Source of the DNA: Drechmeria coniospora
Taxonomy: Eukaryota > Ascomycota > Sordariomycetes > Hypocreales > Ophiocordycipitaceae
Direction: 5' to 3'
DNA: 64,000 nt
Assembly: GCF_001625195.1 (NCBI RefSeq)
Contig: NC_054389.1
Coordinates: 868,001 to 932,000 of the forward strand
How positions within the stretch are numbered: the first letter of the stretch is position 1; every line of letters begins with the position of its first letter. The position numbers and the translations under genes are program-made. Shown here in pieces: positions 38,572-51,640 of this stretch. The notes under the pieces were generated by a model that was not told the origin of the DNA, did not search any database, and worked only from the letters and a program-made list of their open reading frames with translations.

Positions 38572-39171
38572 ATGTCTTCTGGAAGCCGTGCAGATTGCCC
38601 TATTGTAAGTATTTGCACACTCTATTAATTGTTGTATTCTTTGGATTTATCTAATTGATGTTTAGGTTATTCCTGACGAAAGCCCTCCCCCTGCTCCTCC
38701 TCGCCAGACTTACGTCCAGTGGCTAGCAAGTATCGCTCGCTCTTCGTCGGCTGCCAACATTACGATTCGTTCTCCTTCAGAGGAGATTAAATTCTGCCTC
38801 TGGCCGCCATGTCTTCCCTGCATCCGGGCTGCACTTGCAAGAGCAGAAGGAGCAGAGAACTTTGAGCTCTGCGCTGTGGAATTAAACGGCACTTGCTGCA
38901 TGAGCTGTTACAATAACGGCCATCCGTGTCTGTCTTGGTAAGTTCTCCTATTTATCCTACTTTATTATCTATACTAATTATTTACTTTTAGTCCGGCTCC
39001 CGTTATTTTATTCGCCCGACGATGGGCTATTGCACTTTGTGCTTCAGATCAATTGGTTTATATACTTTTCTATAATCTCAATACAATACTAACTGTTTTT
39101 AGGGGGCTAGACGCAATAGATCTGCTACAAAGCTTGCATTGGAGAATTGGGATAATGAGAGACGAGATTAG
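38572..39171 (+). CDS. Four-exon cysteine-rich small protein (145 aa), unrecognised
   Basis: Exons are 38572-38604, 38666-38937, 38992-39055 and 39103-39171. Introns: GTAAGT...CTAAT...TTTAG (61 nt), GTAAGT...ACTAAT...TTTTAG (54 nt) and GTTTAT...ACTAAC...TTTTTAG (47 nt). Total coding length is 438 nt and all joins keep frame. A pyrimidine-rich leader (38,519-38,565) precedes ATG 38572. There is no signal peptide. The protein begins MSSGSRADCPI, then has PDESPPPAPPRQTYVQWL and two cysteine groups: C-x4-C-x2-C (CLWPPCLPC) and CC-x2-C-x6-C-x2-C (CCMSCYNNGHPCLSC). It ends with a basic helix (GARRNRSATKLALENWDNERRD). Paired CxxC spacing suggests a zinc-binding module. It sits intact among RIP-scarred repeats, so it may be a recent arrival or transposon-linked. 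Function unknown. Confidence 0.75.
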
Positions 39172-39485
39172 TATAACTCGTTATAGTACTGCTCCCTTTA
39201 TTTAGTAAGGGAGGCTAGACGACATAACTGGAACGGTATTTTAGAATGAGTGTGGTTTTCTTTAGTTTTTTGCTTTGCTTTTCTGCAATAGGCATTCTTT
39301 AATATGCTAAATATTGCTATTATTCCTCTGATACCTTTAGATTTGTTACTATTATTGCTCGTAAACTTAGTACTATCTGCTATATTTAGTAGTACTCTAA
39401 AATATTTAACCTTGTATTATAAAAGAGCTTTAGTAAGGCTATCTACTAATATAAGTAATAAGAATAATAGGTAGTATATAGACTT
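39172..39485. other. AT-rich spacer downstream of the cysteine-rich gene
   Basis: No gene seen; it runs into the second satellite array. Confidence 0.5.
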
Positions 39486-40580
39486 ACCAAAACACTTACA
39501 CCTACACTTACACCCACTCTTACACTTACACTCACACACACACTTACACTTACACTCACACTCATACTTACACCCACACTTGGACTCACACTTACACTTA
39601 CACTAACACTTACACCTACACTTACACCCACTCTTACACTTACACTTACACCCACTCTTACACTCACTCCTATACTTACACTCACACAGACACTTACACT
39701 TACACTTACACTCACACTTACCCTTACACTTACACTTACACTTACCCTTACACTTACATACACACTTACACTTACCCTCATACTTACACTTACACCTACA
39801 CTTACACTTACACTTACACTTACACTTATACATATACTTACACTTACCCTTACACTCATACTTACACTTACACTTACACTTACATACATACACACTTACA
39901 CTTACCCTTATACTTACACTTACACTTACACTTATACTTACACTTACACTTACACCTACACTTCCACTTACCCTTACACTTACACCCACTCTTACACTCA
40001 CTCCTATACTTACACTCACACAGACACTTACACTTACACTTACACTCACACTTACCCTTACACTTACACTTACACTTACCCTTACACTTACATACACACT
40101 TACACTTACCCTCATACTTACACTTACACCTACACTTACACTTACACTTACACTTACACTTATACATATACTTACACTTACCCTTACACTCATACTTACA
40201 CTTACACTTACACTTACATACATACACACTTACACTTACCCTTATACTTACACTTACACTTACACTCACCCTTACCCTTACACTCACACTTACATTCACC
40301 CTTACCCTTACACTTATACTTACACTCACACTCACCCTCACCCTCACCCTAACACTCACACTCACACTCACCCTTACCCTTACACTTACACTTACACTCA
40401 CCCTTACCCTCACACTTATACTTACACTTATACTTACACTTACCCTTACCCTACCACTTATACTAATACTTACACTTACACTTACTCTCACCCTTACGCT
40501 AATACTTACACTTATACTTATACTTACCCTTATACTTATACTTACACTTACACTTGTACTTATACTTATACTTATATTTT
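39486..40580. repeat. Second hexanucleotide satellite array, (A/C)CTTAC type, with an internal duplication
   Basis: The same hexamers as at 31,650-34,875. A block of about 285 bp occurs twice: the landmark cactcactcctatac is at 39661 and again at 39995, an offset of 334 bp. Long repetitive frames on the minus strand are by-products. The array abuts the decayed Copia gag region directly. Confidence 0.9.
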
Positions 40581-40589
40581 CGTTCCTAG

Positions 40590-43500
40590 AGTATGCTAAG
40601 CTCAAAGATACCAAGAACTTTGACTTATAGGAATAATTACTTTCTATACAACTTAGTTCCCTTCGCCTGGAAGAATTTCTAAAAAACCTATTAATTGCTA
40701 TTGTTTACTTACATCACAATCAATACTCCCTGCTCATACTACTTCGGGATAGCTGTTCTAAGGGCCCGCAAGCATCAATTGCATAGATTCACAACCCAAC
40801 AGATGCCTATCTGTTGCTGAATAAACATTACTCCAAGGGCCAGGCAGCATAACGTTGCAACCTCTACGATTCCTACTATAACCCTACACTTAAAGGGTAC
40901 GAAGGAACACTTAAGGCTTTTAATTCCGAATTCAACCGCTGCCTCACTCGACTTCAACTTACTGGAGTAAGTATCGACCCACTGGATCAGGCAAATCGAT
41001 ACCTTACAACTGTTAGTCCTGTTTTTTTACAATGGGCTGCAATACAACGCAACAATCCCCAAACTAATGAAGTCTTGGCGATTAATACAGCATCCCTCAA
41101 CCTGCAATACCTTCAGACCAACTTACTGGAAGAACATCAAAATCCTAATAGTCCCAGTTTCCAAGCATTCAGTTACAGGATAACTCAACTATCCAAAACA
41201 CCAGACAACAGTAACACTAAGTCTACTAGACCTAGTCGACCCAAACGACCCAACCAACCCAATTCACCCAATCGACCCAACCAACCCAAACGATACAATC
41301 GAACCAAAAACCACACACCAGCCAAGGGTACTACTAGTTTAATGACTGGTAACTACAGCCTATCCACTGGCTGCATGGGGTTACCTGATTCCTGTCAGGA
41401 ATCAGATACCGACTCTGATTCCGAACAAGAATTAGTACTGTTACCCGATTTGGGTAATATTGGTATGACATACCGTATTGCTAACAACAATACGTACCGA
41501 ATGGGCCTACTCTACGATACTGGCTCAACCTATCATTTGGTCAATAACCGGCTTAAGTTTATGACTTTCCGACCCATTGCAAAATCCCAAGCGAAACCAA
41601 TTACAACAGGAGGTGGTCCAATTTATCCAAAAGGGATTGGCTGTACTGAATTTACTGTACTAATTCATACCAATCCACCTGTCTACGGTACTCTTGTTTT
41701 ACAATAAGCACTGTACATTCCGAAATTGGAGGTCAGTATTGTTAGTGGAATTCGCCACTATGCGTCTGGAGGAACCCTCAGTAAGGAACATCTGTACAAC
41801 TCAAATCGACAGTTATGCGGACTCCTCAACTTCCAGAAATACGGCTTCTTCCTACAACAGCAAGGTCAACAAACGACCTATCTAACAAAATCAGATACTT
41901 CCTACTCTAGCTACTATAATAGCTACGGAATTACAGTCAAAATTCCCTCCCAACCCCCCCCCCCCTCCCCCTGGGCTACCGAAGCAGAGGATTGGTCGGC
42001 ACCTCCAACGGTACCTCGGTCGGCACCTTCCACAGTGCCTCGGTCGGTACCCAGATCGGTACCTAGCCCAGCTGTCAGTTCGGCTACACCAAGGGACCTT
42101 ACTAAGGCTACCCTCTTCCAAGACCCTATAGAAGACCCAATTCCTATAGAGGCAACAGACCAACTAGTAGTCCCAACTACTAGTCCTAAGGAACAAGCTC
42201 TTCCGACTACTCGTACGGAATCCAACAACCAGTCCTACCAAAGACTATTGCAACAAGCCGGCATTTGGCAAAACAGACTGGGACATATTGGTCTCCCACT
42301 CTTGAAGAAGACCTACTAAGTAGCATTACTACTGGGCTGCCTGACTTTTCGTTTATTCAGGCTGCCGATTTTCAATGCATTGCTTGTATTTAGGCCAAAT
42401 CCACTAGACGATAGTCTAGGGATCCTATCGACAATCCAGACTACGTTCTTAATTCAATTGCGGGTAATACATTTGGGATTCGACCAGTATCCTATGATCG
42501 TAAGTCTGTAGGTCTTATACTAATTGACCGAAAATCCCGCTTCCGTTGGGTATTGATCTTACCCAACGAGGAGGGATCAACTGTTATCCAGGCTATTTGG
42601 AATCTCTTCAAAAGCCTTAAGCGACACTATAACTGTTACCCAAAACCGTTATTTTTCGACAAAGGTACCGAAATCAACACATTGCTCCAGACCTGGTTGG
42701 GTAAGAAAGGAATACTATTCGATACATCTTGCCCGTATACGCCCGAACAGAACGGACTTACCGAACGGTCCATACAAGTTATCCTAGACCGACTACGTAC
42801 AACAATGATTTGGGCAGGCCTTCCACTTTTCCTCTGGTCTGCCGTTCTTCCTGCTATAGTTAATCTTGTTAACTATACTGCAATTTCGAACCGGGATTTA
42901 AGTCCCTACCAATTACTGAAGCAGGAATTGCAGGGACTGAAAATGCCACCAAATCTCACGGCCTATAAGGCTATTGGTGCGCATTGCGAAGTCCTAATTC
43001 CTCATCAGAAACGGATTCAAAGTGCCAAACTGGCATCCCGTACAAAACCAGCAAGGCGACTAGCCACGCTAGGTTCAAAAACATACCTTGTGTATGTGCC
43101 TTCTAGGAGGTCGGTTGCAAAAACTACCTTCCTGAAAATCCCAGAAGGTATTGGCCCTATCTCCCAAGGGCTCCCCCGACTACCAAGGCCCAGTGTTGAA
43201 GGACTAGAGTCAGAGGGGGGGGGGGAATTAAGATAGTAGATTCAACTACTACTATCTTGCAAAGTACCTCCAGTCCCCTAACACCTAGGGAGACAGAGGG
43301 GGCTACTAGTCCTACTAGGACTAGTAGGTTGCAAGAGGCCAACGGACCTACTAGTCCTACTAGGACTAGTAGGTTAGTAGGTTGCAAGAGGCCAACGGAC
43401 CGACTAGTCCTACTGGGACTAGTACCACAGAGGGGGTCCTAGCCCAACCAACAGAGGATCTACCAGATACCTCTCTTCCAGATGAACCTAAATTAGAAGA

Positions 43501-45223
43501 CAATTCTAATTCAGTGGATTTCAACCTAGCATACTGGATTAAGGACCTATGCTACCAAGCTAAGGCAAAGTAACTACTAGTTAGTAGCAATCCTACTAGC
43601 TGGAAGCAGGTACTTAAATCAGACAACAAAGACCAGTGGATAAGTGCTATATTCTCTTCTCTAAACTTCAGCAACTTATCCGGGCAGGGTTATTTTCTAC
43701 TTTATTCCCCTTCAAGAAATACCAACTGGAAGACAACTTCTCAAAAGCCGTCTTGTCCTATAAGTTAAGAAGGACCAGCAAAGCAATCCCATTAAATTTA
43801 AGGCACGTTTAGTAGCCAAAGGATTTATGCAGTTTGAAGGTCTTAACTACCTAGAGACCTTTGCAGCTACAGGTATTCCACCCACTTGGAGGATACTACT
43901 AGCTCTTGCTGCCCAGAACAATTGGTATATTGAATAAATCGACTTCATTGGTGCTTTCCTTAACAGTGAGCTACCTAAAGTTAATTACCTTAAAATGCCT
44001 AATGGACTGGAAGCATTTATTAGTCTCAGCAAGACTAATAACCTAGGTAAGCAGTTAGCCAAGCTAGGCTACAACCCAGCAGTCAAACAAGGTATCCTTT
44101 TGAAGAAAGCACTCTATAGTCTTAGACAAGGACCTAGAGAGTGGCAGGATGCACTTTCCAAACTGCTATATCAATTCGGATACAGCCCTCTTATATCCGA
44201 CCCGGCTGTCTACTGTAATGGTACTACCAGTACCTATATAGTTAGCCATATCGACGACTGTCTGCTTATTGGGCCGAACCTTATGTACATTAATAAGTTG
44301 AAACAAAAAACTACATAAGGTTTACCCAATTGAAGATCGCGGGCAGGCTGCGTTCTTCTTGGGCGTACAGATCAGCCGAACGACCAAGGGTATTACCCAT
44401 AGTCAAAAGGGGTATATCGAAGAAGTACTATTGCGATTTGGGGCTAGAGGGGGCCAAGGCGGTAGCAATACCGTTACAGCCAGGAGTACTCAAACAATCC
44501 ACAACAACACCTCTTCCTCTTCCTCCCTTACCCGCAACCGACCAACTGGTATACCAACAGATAGTTGGGACTTTAATGTACCTAATGCTATTGACCCGAC
44601 CAGATATAGCCTTTGCAAGTCAATGGCTATCTCGGTACATGCATTAGGCTACTAGTCTACAACTATCAACCGGTAAGAACCTTCTTCGATATCTGAAAGG
44701 GACTATAGACCTAGCTGTTTGCTATTAGTCTAAGTCCTCAGCACCCAGTCTATCTGGATTTTCAGATAGCGACTTTGCAGGTGACTTAGATTCCTCTAAG
44801 TCTACCTATATGTACCTCTTTACCCTAGCAGGTGGACCAATCTGCTGGAAGTCAACAAGGGCAAGTACAATTGCTCTTTCAACTGTAGAGGCAGAATCCG
44901 ATGCCCTACTGGAAGCAATTCGGGAACTCAAATGGCTCAATAGTCTGTTTACAGAGATGGGTAAAAGTCTTCAAAAACCTATTCCACTTCCTTACGATAA
45001 CAATGGATCCATCTCCAACGCCAACAACCCAAATCAGCACTCTCGCACCAAGCACACCTTACTGAAGTTTCGGTACATTCGGCAAGAAGCAACAAGCGGC
45101 TTGGCTCAAATCAGCTATCTGGATACCAAGTCAATGCCTGCCGACGGTCTTACTAAGGCCCTTACTGCTGATCTCTTCCAACGATACCTTGGCCTACTAG
45201 GTCTTCAAAGGATTCCTATTTAG
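40590..45223 (+). mobile_element. Ty1/Copia retrotransposon internal region, degenerate (gag-PR-INT-RT-RH)
   Basis: Domains appear in Copia order, broken by stops and shifts. Gag-like sequence lies at about 40,700-41,300. The protease has LLYDTGSTYHLV near 41,505-41,540. The pre-integrase/GAG_pre part is at about 42,240-42,400, and the integrase core has LILIDRKSRFRWV, FFDKGTE and YTPEQNGLTER (42,510-42,760). RT runs at about 43,600-44,320 with LVAKGFMQ, ALYSLRQGPREW and HIDDCLL in place of YVDD. RNase H is at 44,810-45,223 with STVEAESDAL and DTKSMPADGLTK. In-frame TAA at 41705 separates protease from the next segment in the same frame. A palindromic gtcctactaggac-type repeat lies between INT and RT (43,300-43,420). 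No 5' LTR precedes it; satellite DNA sits there instead. Confidence 0.92.
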
Positions 45224-45233
45224 CAGTATCCTT

Positions 45234-46049
45234 TGTTAAATTACTGGTATTTATTTATACTAGTAAGACTACCCAAATAGGATACTATCCTACATATTGC
45301 TATTTGCAACATCTGGCAGCAGTACTACTGCTTGCCAATATACTACCACTGTACTGTACGTACAAGTAGTATATCGAGTTGACGAATTGCACTTGCTATG
45401 CAAATTCTCCTCGCTCCGACTTAGTACAACTGATGGTAGTACTACTGCCCAGCCAATTTGCTACTGTTGCGCATCTCGTGCAAGTAGTACTTGGTCGACC
45501 AAGTAAGATCGTTGATCGGGCCGTCAATTGACGCGCTCCCAACTACTATTAGTAGTTGCCCGCCAACAGTACTACTATTGCACGGTAGGACCTACCTAAC
45601 TGCAACCAGCAGTTGCTTGCTAGTAGTACTACTACTGGCCCACTCGACTACTGCAGTACTTCTGCTGTACTGTTGCGACCGAACCCTAATACTGATTAAC
45701 CCTGCCAGTCGCATATAATACCAACTACGCAACTTGCAGTATGACTCAACCAGAGTATTTTGGAGCTGCATTGTATAGAATCAGACAGAATTCCAATACG
45801 TGCACATTGCACTGATTGAGGTACTACCTCTCAGGTATAAAAGGGTCCTACCTTTCCTATACTCTTAGATAGTTAGGTACACAGACATACAAGAAGACAC
45901 GCGCGTTGTAAATACACACACATTGCGCAAGCACAAGAAACACAATGGTCTTTCTTTTTAAATCGTCCCTTGGTACTACTATTTGACTTGTTCAAATCTG
46001 CATTTTCTCGCCCAGTTACTAACTGGTGCACTTCCTGCTGTTACTAACA
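45234..46049 (+). repeat. 3' LTR of the Copia element (816 bp)
   Basis: It begins TGTTAAATTACTGG just after the RNase H frame and ends TTACTAACA, giving TGTTA/TAACA inverted termini. A TATA box (TATAAAAG, 45836-45843) is present. A full-length copy in inverse orientation lies at 59,167-59,983. Similarity to that copy goes on beyond the LTR end to about 46,158, so the sequence after this LTR also belongs to the repeat family (leader-like). Confidence 0.85.
45836..45843 (+). promoter_or_regulatory. LTR TATA box
   Basis: TATAAAAG in the LTR, followed at a normal distance by ctatactcttag. It is conserved as TATAAAAT or TATAAAAA in the other two matching LTR copies. Confidence 0.55.
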
Positions 46050-46375
46050 GCCTTAATTGATACCCATTTTGGATAGTCCGTGCAACTGAACTTCTACTGT
46101 GCACCCTTCCTATTTTCCCCCTTTTATTCCAAGAGGTATTTCCCCTTTTATTTTTAAAGACGTTCATATAGTTACTAGTATATAGTTACTGCTGCCCCCC
46201 CCTCCCTCTCCTCCCCTATGCCATGCACCGACTCGTATGGGCTGTATAGGCTGCGTATGCCGTAGAGCCTCGAGGAACAAGGAAATACAGCTGCAGCAGG
46301 AACTGCATTCCCCCCAATGCGCCTTGGTCCCCTGTTCCCCTATTCCCCTAACGTCCCCTAATGTCCCCTGACCGT
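46050..46375. other. Junction between the Copia LTR and the RecQ-like element
   Basis: The first 110 bp match the leader beside the inverse LTR copy at 59,057-59,166. The rest (C-runs, cccctaacgtcccctaatgtcccctg) is the 3' flank of the minus-strand RecQ-like pseudogene. No gene. Confidence 0.6.
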
Positions 46376-48956
46376 CTACGCCAGCTCGGCTACAATTAGG
46401 GCAGCTACCCTTACGGCCTGGGTGGCCGGCGTGCGACCAAGCATGGCCCGCTCTCCGATCCAGAGCATAAACTCCTGCTCGGAGGCGGGTACGCGTCCGA
46501 AGTAGCGCCGGAACTACGCTTCCCGCCCGGGCCTCTTAAAGGCACCGTAGCATAGCGGCATCACCGTATCCGGGTACTAGCACGTGTCCTGTTCCGCCTC
46601 GGGGTCGGCCACACGGCATATTGTCTGCGGCTGGAAGCACCGGTAGCACACCGTTAGGCTCGGCATCCAGGGATTCCGCCTGGACGCCTTCATTGCGGCG
46701 CTCTTAGCCTTGATCCAATCCCACCGGTAGGGGCACGCCCCGCCGGCGTGGTCGAACGGCCTGCCGACGACCCTGCAGTACAGGTATATTATCTTTACGC
46801 CCTCCAGGTCCCGCTTGTAGCGTTCCACGGTGTCGCTGTCGATCCTGTCCTGCCTCCTTGCCTCCTTGGCGCTGGGGAACGCGGCGTCGGCGTCCTGCAG
46901 CCCGAGCGCGGGCCCCGGCGGGCGGGGGGTCGTGTGCGCGTCGGGGCAGGCCTGGCACGTTGCGTCCCCCGTCATGCACCAGGTCCAGTCCTCGGGCCTG
47001 TCCATGGTCTGGCTGATGACCGCCCGCGCGCAGTAGCGCATAGTAAGGTAGAGGTCCATAGCGTTATCGTAGGTGCCGCTGCGTCCCCCGGGCTTCCACG
47101 TGCTCTCAAGGACGACGACGGATTCGCTTTGGTGCCCATCGCGGCCGGCCCGACCCGATTCCTAGCAGAACTCCACTATGCTCTCGGGCGCGCCTACGTA
47201 GAGGACGACGCGGATGTAGGGGTAGTCGAAGCCGATGCCGAGCGCCTTGGTCGCCACGATAACGCGTTGGTCGGGCGAGTCCAGCCAGCGGGCGATGGCG
47301 GCCTTCTTGCCCTCCTCGGCTACGTTGTTGCCGCCAACGTAGGTCGGGCACTGCAGCTACCCGGTAATGCTTTCGACGGCAGCCTTCGTCCTACAGTACA
47401 CTACCATCTTCTGCTGGTTGTTGTAGAATATGGCGGGGGTCGCAACGTACTTGCCGATCCACTTTAGGGCCTCGAGCTCAATCGGCCTGCCCCCCTTGGC
47501 GCGGCGGATACGGTATCGGATCTTATATCGGTTCGTCGACTCCCTCACTACGCGGGGGCGCACAAGCATATTCCGCTCGCCGAAGGCGGCCTCCATCGAC
47601 AGCGGCAGGGTAGCCGTTAGCCATACGGACTGGGTCCTTAGCTGGCTTACGTACCAACCCAGCTCGCCCATGCACTTACGGTAATCGACGGCCGTCAGCG
47701 TTAGGTGGCACTCGTCGATAACGATACGGTCGAGCCTCTGCCTCGTTACGAGGTTGTGCGCGTAGTCGAGGAACGCCGACGTGCACGCAAGCTCGGCGGA
47801 TACCAGCACTACCGGCGCCGTCTGCCTCGACTGGGCGTACCAGGTATGGTATTGGATCCCGGCCTCCTGCAGGCGCGACTGTACGTTACCGCGCAGGGCC
47901 ACCTAGGGAATAACTACAATCGTTACCCCGGCGTCCTACACCAACGAGCCGACCATAAACAGCAGGCTCTTGCCGGAGCCGGTGCCGAGCACGACGATGA
48001 GCTGGTCCGGCGAGTCGGGCGCTAGCATAACTATAGCTGCGGCGCGCTGGCCGGGCGTGCGGAACTCAAGCTTAGGGTCGCGGTACATATATCGGGCGGC
48101 GGCGAGTATATCGTCCTCGCCCGCGTGCGGCCGCTGTCGGACTCTGGCCCTCTTGCATGCGGCGGCAATACCGGCCGGGCCGTCGGCGGGCGGCGGGCGC
48201 TTACCGGACAGTACCTCGTCGAACTTAAACAGCCCCCTCCAGCTCCTCGAGGCGCGGAAGCCGCGGGTCAGCAGTGTCGCCGGCGTTAGCGTATTGTTGC
48301 TTGCGTACAACCTCTGGAATACCCGGTACGAGTGGTTGCTTATCTTGGCGAGGTCGACTATATCCGCCTCGTCCTCTATGTCGTCGGCCGCGTCGGCCCC
48401 GTTAAAGTTGGCCCTATCGGCGCCGAACTTCTCGTTAGTAATAGACGCCGCTACCTGTCGCCACTACGCCGCCTTAAACGCCGGGACCTCGGCTCGCTTG
48501 CACGCCCGCACGAGCGCGCACGACAGGCTGCCGTCGTCCCATACCTTCCCGTCCAGCCGGGCCCATAGGTAAGGCGACAGTACCGCCCCGGGCTTCCGCT
48601 GGCGGAGGAGCATCTGGCGGAAGGGGACGACGTACGCTAGGTACGTTAGGAGCAGGTCCCCGATGGCACCCGGTACGAACCGTACGTTCTCCTTATACCC
48701 CCCCGACTGCTCCTAACCCTTGTGGTACTGTACGTATAGCAGTACTAGCTTCTCCCAGACGAATACGTGCCTTCGCCTGGCGGTATTGCGGAACGTTACC
48801 GACAGGAGCTCGGGTGCGCGCATTGGTGGGCCGGGTGCAATATGGCACAGTACCAGTAGGCGACTAAGAAATTCCTGTACGTGCGCCTCGTACGTGCATA
48901 TTGCATCCTTGCGTACGACCCTTCCGCCGTATCCCTCCTCGGTGCCCCCCCCCCTT

Positions 48957-48996
48957 CTTCCTCCTCCTCCTCCTCCTCCTCCTCCTCCTCCTCCTC
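48957..48996. repeat. CCT trinucleotide microsatellite inside the RecQ-like pseudogene
   Basis: A (CTC)n run giving polyglutamate in the pseudogene frame, next to a C-run. Confidence 0.85.
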
Positions 48997-50095
48997 CCCA
49001 ATAAGGAACAGCCGTTTTAGCCGAGCGCTCTGCTGTATGCAGTCCACTAGGGCGGTACTGCATCCGCGGACGAGGGGCTCGTTGCGTTTGTCGTCCAGCC
49101 ATAACGCCCCGAAGCTATCGAGGTCCAGGTCGTCATCTACCGCATACGACCTTATCGTCGTTATCGCTCCGCACCCGAATAGCAGCTCGTCGCGGAGGAT
49201 AGCCTGTGCCTAGTCAAACTCGGATCGGACAATCTCCGTTACGTCCTTCATCCGAAGCGATACGCCCTTATACATAATGCTTTTGCCGTCAACGGACTAT
49301 TGCGACTGGTTGGGCGTAACCATCTCGCCGGAAACCTTAAACAGGTCTATATAGGCGCCACGCTAGGATAAAGCCGAACGGTGTCTCGCCCGACTGGTAC
49401 ATGAATTCCTTATACGTCCGCTTCAGCTTCGTCAGCTGTTGCTCGTCGGTAGGCGCATCGCAGGAGTCGTCGAATATCATCATCTGCGCCGTCCAGACCA
49501 GCACCGATAGGTAGCTATTAAACGTACCTGGCTCCGCCCACGTCCCTTCCACTCTGCCTGGTCCGTTTTGCTGCTTGCCGCCCCCCCTGGGGGAGCTTGC
49601 CTTCCGGCTAAGCATAGCGCAGAAGCTAAGCACCACCGAACTAAACGGCTTCCCGCCAATCTTATGGTATATCATTGACAGCAGCAGCTTGCGTACCGCC
49701 CTTGTTAGTGCGTCCGTTGCTGGCCCTTCCGTCTCTAGCACGTATATAACCTCGTCTATGTTCTTCCTCTGCGCTACCGACTCCTGGATTGCATCCGACG
49801 GTACGCTCGACTTGTTCGTCCGCCGCATAAAATGCCCCCCGGGCGTACGTACTACCCTGTAATAGTACGCTATAAGCTGCTTTATCTTGCTAAAGTACTT
49901 ATCAATTGTGTTTTCGTTCTTATATGTGCGGAACGGTTTTAGCCCTCCCAGTCCCGGCGCGTTGGCGTAAAACTGGCTGAGGATAGCAGCCCTAATAGGC
50001 GTCATCCTCCGCTCCGGCGAGGCATCGCTGCATCGTACATATGCATTCTGGAGGACGGTATCGGTAGCCTCTACAATATAACATAACGTTGCACC

Positions 50096-50376
<281 letters not shown>

Positions 50377-51081
50377 CGTTGTTCTTTATTTTCATCTTTA
50401 TCTTCTTCCGGGGAGGTAGCGATACCGCCGTACTAATCTCCTCGTCCCTTAGGCCGTCCAGGTGGGTAGGGAAGCCTGTAAATCGGAGCCATGGTATGCT
50501 TGCGCTCCTTGCCTTGCTCAGGTTAACTACCAATCCCGCCTGCTTGTATAGGTCGTTTGCTGCCTCTTGGATATCGGAGCGTAGTGTGTCTAGCATTCCC
50601 GCATCCGGACCCAAGGTGTCGCCCGAGTCGTCGTCCGGCCGTGCTTTCGTCGGGCATACGATAAAGTAGTCTATCATACCCTTGCCCGTAAAGTACGTCT
50701 GCAGTTAGCTTCCTCCCACAGCCGGTGCACCTTGTGTTCCTTAGCCACCCTGCTGTGCGACGCTACGTGTGCGCGCATGGAAGGTAGCCAGGTAGTGCAG
50801 AACCCGCAATCCTGCAGACAGTGGAAGCCCTAGAAGGTCGCCAGTCCGTCGATTGGTGCGCAGGGTGCGCTTGGTACGGGCGTATGGGCTCTTAGTTCGT
50901 CGACCGACCGAAGGGTGAACCGTCGAATGAGTTGAATATTGACCTTTAGCGCCTGCCCGCTTAGGCGGTAAGGTTCACGTCGAAGGTGTCGGATCCAACC
51001 CGCCTCCTTTGGTACGAGGCATAACCTGCACTTAGTGCATACTGCAACTTTGTACTGTGCATTGTACTGGATCGCTATCAT

Positions 51082-51640
51082 ATCGTATACCGGCCGTCTG
51101 TTGTTGTTGTACGTGTGGTGTATATATCGTATGGTGTGTATAGCGATATATGTATATATTTATTTCCCGCTCGACGCAACGACCAAATCCATTTCCGTCG
51201 GCATTTCCCGTATCCCGCACGTACGCCCCGTCCCGTGCGCAATTTTTTTTTTTTTCCCGCGCCCTCGCGCCCTCCCGGGCCGGTCAGACGTCTAGACGTA
51301 AATCCATTCGCAAATACCCTACCCCACCTACCCCACCCACCCCTCCCTACCACCCGCCTGTTCGGCCGGCTGCCCGTCAATTCAATCCGACGCAGTGCAT
51401 TTACCTCGACTATTTATTTCCCGCTCGACGCAACGACTAAATCCATTTCCGTTTGCGTTTCCCGTATCGCGCACGCACGCCTCGTCCCGTGCGTATTTTT
51501 CCCCCGCCGCCCGCGTCCTCCCGGGCCGGTTGCCCGATGCGGTTAGATTCTTATGTTTCGTCGAACAAAAGGTACCGGGGTACCTGCGGGGCCGCGTACC
51601 TAAAATTTTCACGTTTCGTCGAAAAACCCACCCAGTATAG
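51082..51640. repeat. Border zone of the RecQ-like element, with a repeated 120-bp block
   Basis: A block starting ttatttcccgctcgacgcaa occurs at about 51,160-51,285 and again at 51,413-51,530, with differences. Short cgtttcgtcgaa words follow at about 51,553 and 51,612. No gene. This is probably the 5' flank or terminus of the RecQ-like element, adjoining the broken phosphatase gene. Confidence 0.65.
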
